This document shows, piece after piece, positions 61,464 to 64,000 of a stretch of 64,000 nt of DNA (its first letter is position 1; each line of letters starts with the position of its first letter). A program made the position numbers and the translations under genes. Source of the DNA: Pleomorphomonas sp. (GTDB taxonomy: Bacteria; Pseudomonadota; Alphaproteobacteria; Rhizobiales; Pleomorphomonadaceae); the NCBI GenBank assembly GCA_029976075.1, contig JARKNW010000057.1:143622-207621 (forward strand). Reading direction: 5' to 3'. The notes under the pieces were generated by a model that worked only from the letters and a program-made list of their open reading frames with translations, had not been told where the DNA came from and did no database searches.

Positions 61464-61493
61464 ATTATAACATACGACTTTAGTATTAGTCAC
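61464..61493 (-). promoter_or_regulatory. Promoter of the 50-residue gene
   Basis: On the minus strand, -10 TATAAT (61464-61469, a perfect match) is preceded after 18 bases by -35 GTGACT (61488-61493, 4 of 6 to TTGACA). The start would be near 61457, giving a leader of about 33 bases with the ribosome-binding site. Confidence 0.6.
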
Positions 61494-61625
61494 CCCCAGG
61501 ATGATCACGATGTTGCGTCCATGGCCAAGGGCCTGCGGAACCTGCTGGATCGGTAAAGGTTTGGTTTTCCTACTTGCGACTTTGGTCTATAGAGAGCGCA
61601 TTGATCCTCGACCTGAGGTGCCGTC

Positions 61626-62933
61626 ATGTCAGTTGCCATTGATGTTGCTCTAGACAAAGCGGGCACCGGTCCGTTTCAAAGGCGATTGCTCGGTATTTTC
61701 GGTCTCGTTTGGGCTGCTGACGCCATGCAGGTGTTGGCGGTCGGGTTTACCGCTCCGTCCATCGCCAAAAGCTTCGGCCTGACTGTACCCGCGGCGCTGC
61801 AAACGGGGACTATGTTCTTTTTCGGCATGATGATCGGCGCGGCGCTGTTCGGCCGGATTGCCGACCGCATCGGTCGTCGGCGCGTGCTGTTGGTTACGGT
61901 TGCCTGTGACGGCATCTTCGGCCTTGCCTCAGTGTTTGCGCCCAGTTTCGGAGTGCTGCTCGCTACCCGCTTTTTCACCGGAGCCGCCGTCGGCGGTACG
62001 CTACCCGTCGACTATGCCATGATGGCGGAGTTCCTGCCGTCGGATCGTCGCGGACGCTGGCTGGTAATGCTGGAAGCCTTCTGGGCGGTCGGGACGGTTG
62101 TCGTGGCACTTGCAGCCTGGGCAGCGGCTTCGGCAGGTCTTGAAGATGCCTGGCGCACCATCTTTTTCGTCACGGCGATTCCTGCGCTGATTGGCTTCTG
62201 GCTACGCCTGATGGTGCCGGAATCGCCGCTTTATCTTCTGCGCAAGGGACGGGGCGATGAGGCGCTCGCCGTCATCGATCGCGTGCTGACGACCAACGGC
62301 AAGCCCCGCCTCTCGGAGACGCTGACTGTCAGCGATGCGCCGCAACGGGCCGTTCGCCTGCTGTCGCCCACCCTGAAAAAGCGGACGCTTCTGATGCTGG
62401 CCGTCTGGTTCCTGGTTTCACTCAGCTACTACGGTATCTTCACCTGGATGCCTGCTCGTCTCGCTGGTGAGGGATTCGGCTTCGTACGCGGCTATGGCTT
62501 CCTCGTCGTCGTCGCGTTGGCTCAAATCCCGGGCTACGCCCTGGCCGCCTGGGGTGTGGAGCAAGTGGGGCGCAGACCAACACTGATCGGATTTCTGCTG
62601 CTGTCTGCTGCCGGATGCGCGCTCTTCGTCGTCGCAAGCAGCACGACGATCGTGGCCACTGCCATTCTCCTGATGAGCTTTGCGTTGCTCGGTACCTGGG
62701 GTGCGCTTTACGCCTACACGCCGGAGCTCTATCCGACGGCGGCGCGGGCGAGCGGCATGGGAGCGGCTGGCGCCATGGCCAGACTGGGCGGCCTTTTGGC
62801 GCCCTCACTCCTGTCACTGCTGATCGCGTGGAGTTTTGGAGCCGCGGTCGCGCTCTTTGCAGTGCTGCTTATCCTGGCCGCCGCCGCCGCATCCCAGATC
62901 GATACAGAGACCCGTCATCAGGCTCTCGACTGA
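61626..62933 (+). CDS. Major facilitator superfamily transporter (sugar/organic acid type)
   Basis: The 435-residue protein has about 12 membrane segments and MFS signature loops: GRIADRIGRRRVLL between helices 2 and 3, and PESPLYLLRKGRGDEALAVIDRVL with the PESP motif after helix 6, as in the sugar-porter and aromatic-acid branches. The second half has GVEQVGRRPTLIGF and YTPELYPTAARASGMG. The ATG at 61626 follows GAGGTG. The substrate is unknown. Confidence 0.86.
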   Translation: MSVAIDVALDKAGTGPFQRRLLGIFGLVWAADAMQVLAVGFTAPSIAKSFGLTVPAALQTGTMFFFGMMIGAALFGRIADRIGRRRVLLVTVACDGIFGLASVFAPSFGVLLATRFFTGAAVGGTLPVDYAMMAEFLPSDRRGRWLVMLEAFWAVGTVVVALAAWAAASAGLEDAWRTIFFVTAIPALIGFWLRLMVPESPLYLLRKGRGDEALAVIDRVLTTNGKPRLSETLTVSDAPQRAVRLLSPTLKKRTLLMLAVWFLVSLSYYGIFTWMPARLAGEGFGFVRGYGFLVVVALAQIPGYALAAWGVEQVGRRPTLIGFLLLSAAGCALFVVASSTTIVATAILLMSFALLGTWGALYAYTPELYPTAARASGMGAAGAMARLGGLLAPSLLSLLIAWSFGAAVALFAVLLILAAAAASQIDTETRHQALD

Positions 62934-63280
62934 CCAGCCCAAGCACGTCAGTTCGGACCATATCTCGGAGGAGCCTGCGGACCTCCCGGATATGTTGATA
63001 ACTGTTGCCGTCTTTTCACTGAAAATATCATTTTCGATCATATCCGATCAAAAACTAGGGGTTCGTGCGAGGTTGTGAGCGACCTTGCGAGCCAATAATT
63101 TTCAATATGGTTCAGCCAGCGGACGAACCCATGACATCCGCGGCAAGTCCATGTTGCCGTCCTCGCGACTGACAACGTGAGTTGCACGCTTCGGTTTCGC
63201 CTCTGGCATACACCCGCACTCGGCCGCGAGCGCCGCAGCCATCGACGTGCCGGGATAACCGGCCTCAGGAGGAACACAGC
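62934..63280. other. Intergenic region upstream of fucO
   Basis: These 347 bases lie between the MFS gene and fucO on the same strand. They hold a perfect inverted repeat, GAAAAT-ATC-ATTTTC (63021-63035), and GATC-rich bases just after it (TCGATCATATCCGATCA). No terminator with a T tract and no convincing gene is seen. Confidence 0.45.
63021..63035. promoter_or_regulatory. Inverted repeat upstream of fucO, candidate operator
   Basis: GAAAAT-ATC-ATTTTC is a perfect 6-3-6 inverted repeat 246 bases before fucO, in an AT-rich patch. Sugar-catabolism genes are often controlled by repressors that bind such sites. The regulator is unknown and no regulator gene lies within the window nearby. Confidence 0.3.
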
Positions 63281-64000
63281 ATGTCCCATCGCATGATTCT
63301 CAACGAGACGTCCTATTTCGGCGCCGGCGCGCGAGCCGAGCTGGTGGGCGAGGTAAAGCGCCGCGGTTACAAGAAGGCGCTGGTGGTCACCGACGCCGTG
63401 CTGGTCAAAGCGGGGACCGTTGCCAAGGTGACGAGCCTGCTCGACGCCGCCGGCCTTGCTTACGAGCTATTCGATAAGGTGATGCCCAACCCGACCATCG
63501 CCGTCGTCAAGGACGGCGTCGCCGCCTTTGCCAAGGCCAAGGCCGACTATCTCGTGGCCATCGGCGGTGGCTCGCCGCAGGATACCGCCAAGGCGATCGG
63601 CATCATCACCAACAACCCCGAGTTCTCCGACGTGCGCAGCCTCGAAGGCGTCGCCCCCACCCGGAAGCCGTCGGTGCCGATCATCGCGCTGGCCACCACG
63701 GCCGGCACCGCCGCCGAGGTGACCATCAACTACGTCATCACCGACGAGGAGAAGCGCCGCAAGTTCGTCTGCGTCGACCCGCATGACATTCCCGTGGTTG
63801 CCATCATCGACAGCGAGCTGATGGCCACCATGCCAACGCCGCTCAAGGCCGCCACCGGCATGGACGCGCTGACCCATGCCATCGAGGGCTACATCACCAA
63901 GGGCGCCTGGGAACTGTCCGACGCGCTGCACATCAAGGCGATCGAGATCATCGGCCGCTCGCTGCGCGCCTCCTGCGCGGGCGATGCCAAGGGCGTCGAG
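63281..64000 (+). CDS. fucO: Lactaldehyde reductase FucO, C-terminus cut by window edge
   Basis: FucO is an iron-dependent group III alcohol dehydrogenase that reduces L-lactaldehyde to 1,2-propanediol with NADH in fucose and rhamnose breakdown. The 240 codons visible begin MSHRMILNETSYFGAGA. They include the NAD-binding IGGGSPQDTAKAIG, PTTAGTAAEVTINYVIT-type sequence (ALATTAGTAAEVTINYVITDEEKRRKF), and the start of the iron site with DALTHAIEGYITKGAWELSDALH. Close similarity to E. coli FucO supports the name. A strong AGGAGGAAC lies before the ATG. The remaining part continues past the window. Confidence 0.94.
   Translation, partial: MSHRMILNETSYFGAGARAELVGEVKRRGYKKALVVTDAVLVKAGTVAKVTSLLDAAGLAYELFDKVMPNPTIAVVKDGVAAFAKAKADYLVAIGGGSPQDTAKAIGIITNNPEFSDVRSLEGVAPTRKPSVPIIALATTAGTAAEVTINYVITDEEKRRKFVCVDPHDIPVVAIIDSELMATMPTPLKAATGMDALTHAIEGYITKGAWELSDALHIKAIEIIGRSLRASCAGDAKGVE

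Overview
The window is a GC-rich chromosomal segment of an alphaproteobacterium, most likely a Hyphomicrobiales (Rhizobiales) member. The evidence is gene content and order: an acpS-lepB-rnc-era block, rsh-rpoZ, an ExoR-like Sel1 protein, yajC-secD-secF followed by an Mth938-domain gene and a squalene/phytoene-synthase-family gene, nlpD-pcm-surE-serS-tatCBA-scpBA-nagZ-SPOR-argS, and a rhizobial-type hup/hyp hydrogenase operon. A genus near Pleomorphomonas is my guess and is not shown by the sequence. I see no IS element, prophage, CRISPR array or rRNA operon. One tRNA gene (Lys, TTT) is present.

Layout. 1-5700 (minus strand): era (cut by the window edge), rnc, lepB, acpS, rsh, rpoZ. 6190-15860: a NYN-domain protein, a family-5 uracil-DNA glycosylase, dnaE, a small membrane protein, xthA, an exoR-like gene and selO, then a YffB/ArsC-like reductase on the minus strand. 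16533-29977 (plus strand): a compact uptake [NiFe]-hydrogenase operon, hupSLCDFGHIJK-hypABFCDE, with many overlapping start and stop codons. The small subunit has the extra cysteines of oxygen-tolerant group 1d enzymes. 30347-37556 (plus strand): a hyfBCEFGI operon for a membrane complex that resembles hydrogenase-4 and complex I. Its large subunit has lost the nickel-binding cysteines, so it is probably an energy-converting-hydrogenase-related (Ehr) complex and not a hydrogenase.

37553-41852 (minus strand): homologues of two mitochondrial complex I assembly factors (NDUFAF6-like and NDUFAF3-like), then secF, secD and yajC. 42154-43543 (plus strand): a DUF815 ATPase and a lipoprotein. 43612-56994 (minus strand): envelope, export, chromosome-segregation and translation genes (nlpD, pcm, surE, serS, tatCBA, scpBA, nagZ, a SPOR protein, argS, dgt). 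57093-64000: erpA, folD, a quinone oxidoreductase, two MFS transporters, tRNA-Lys, a complete 50-residue cysteine-rich gene, and fucO (cut by the window edge).

Functionally, HupSL would oxidise H2 at the outer face of the membrane and pass electrons through HupC to quinone. HupDFGHIJK and HypABFCDE build its metal centres, and the Tat translocase encoded here would export the folded HupSL pair. The Ehr-type complex directly downstream keeps the proton-pumping membrane arm and the proximal Fe-S subunit but has no ferredoxin subunit, so its redox partner is unknown. This complex, the adjacent complex-I-assembly-factor homologues and the free-standing 50-residue gene are the most interesting items.
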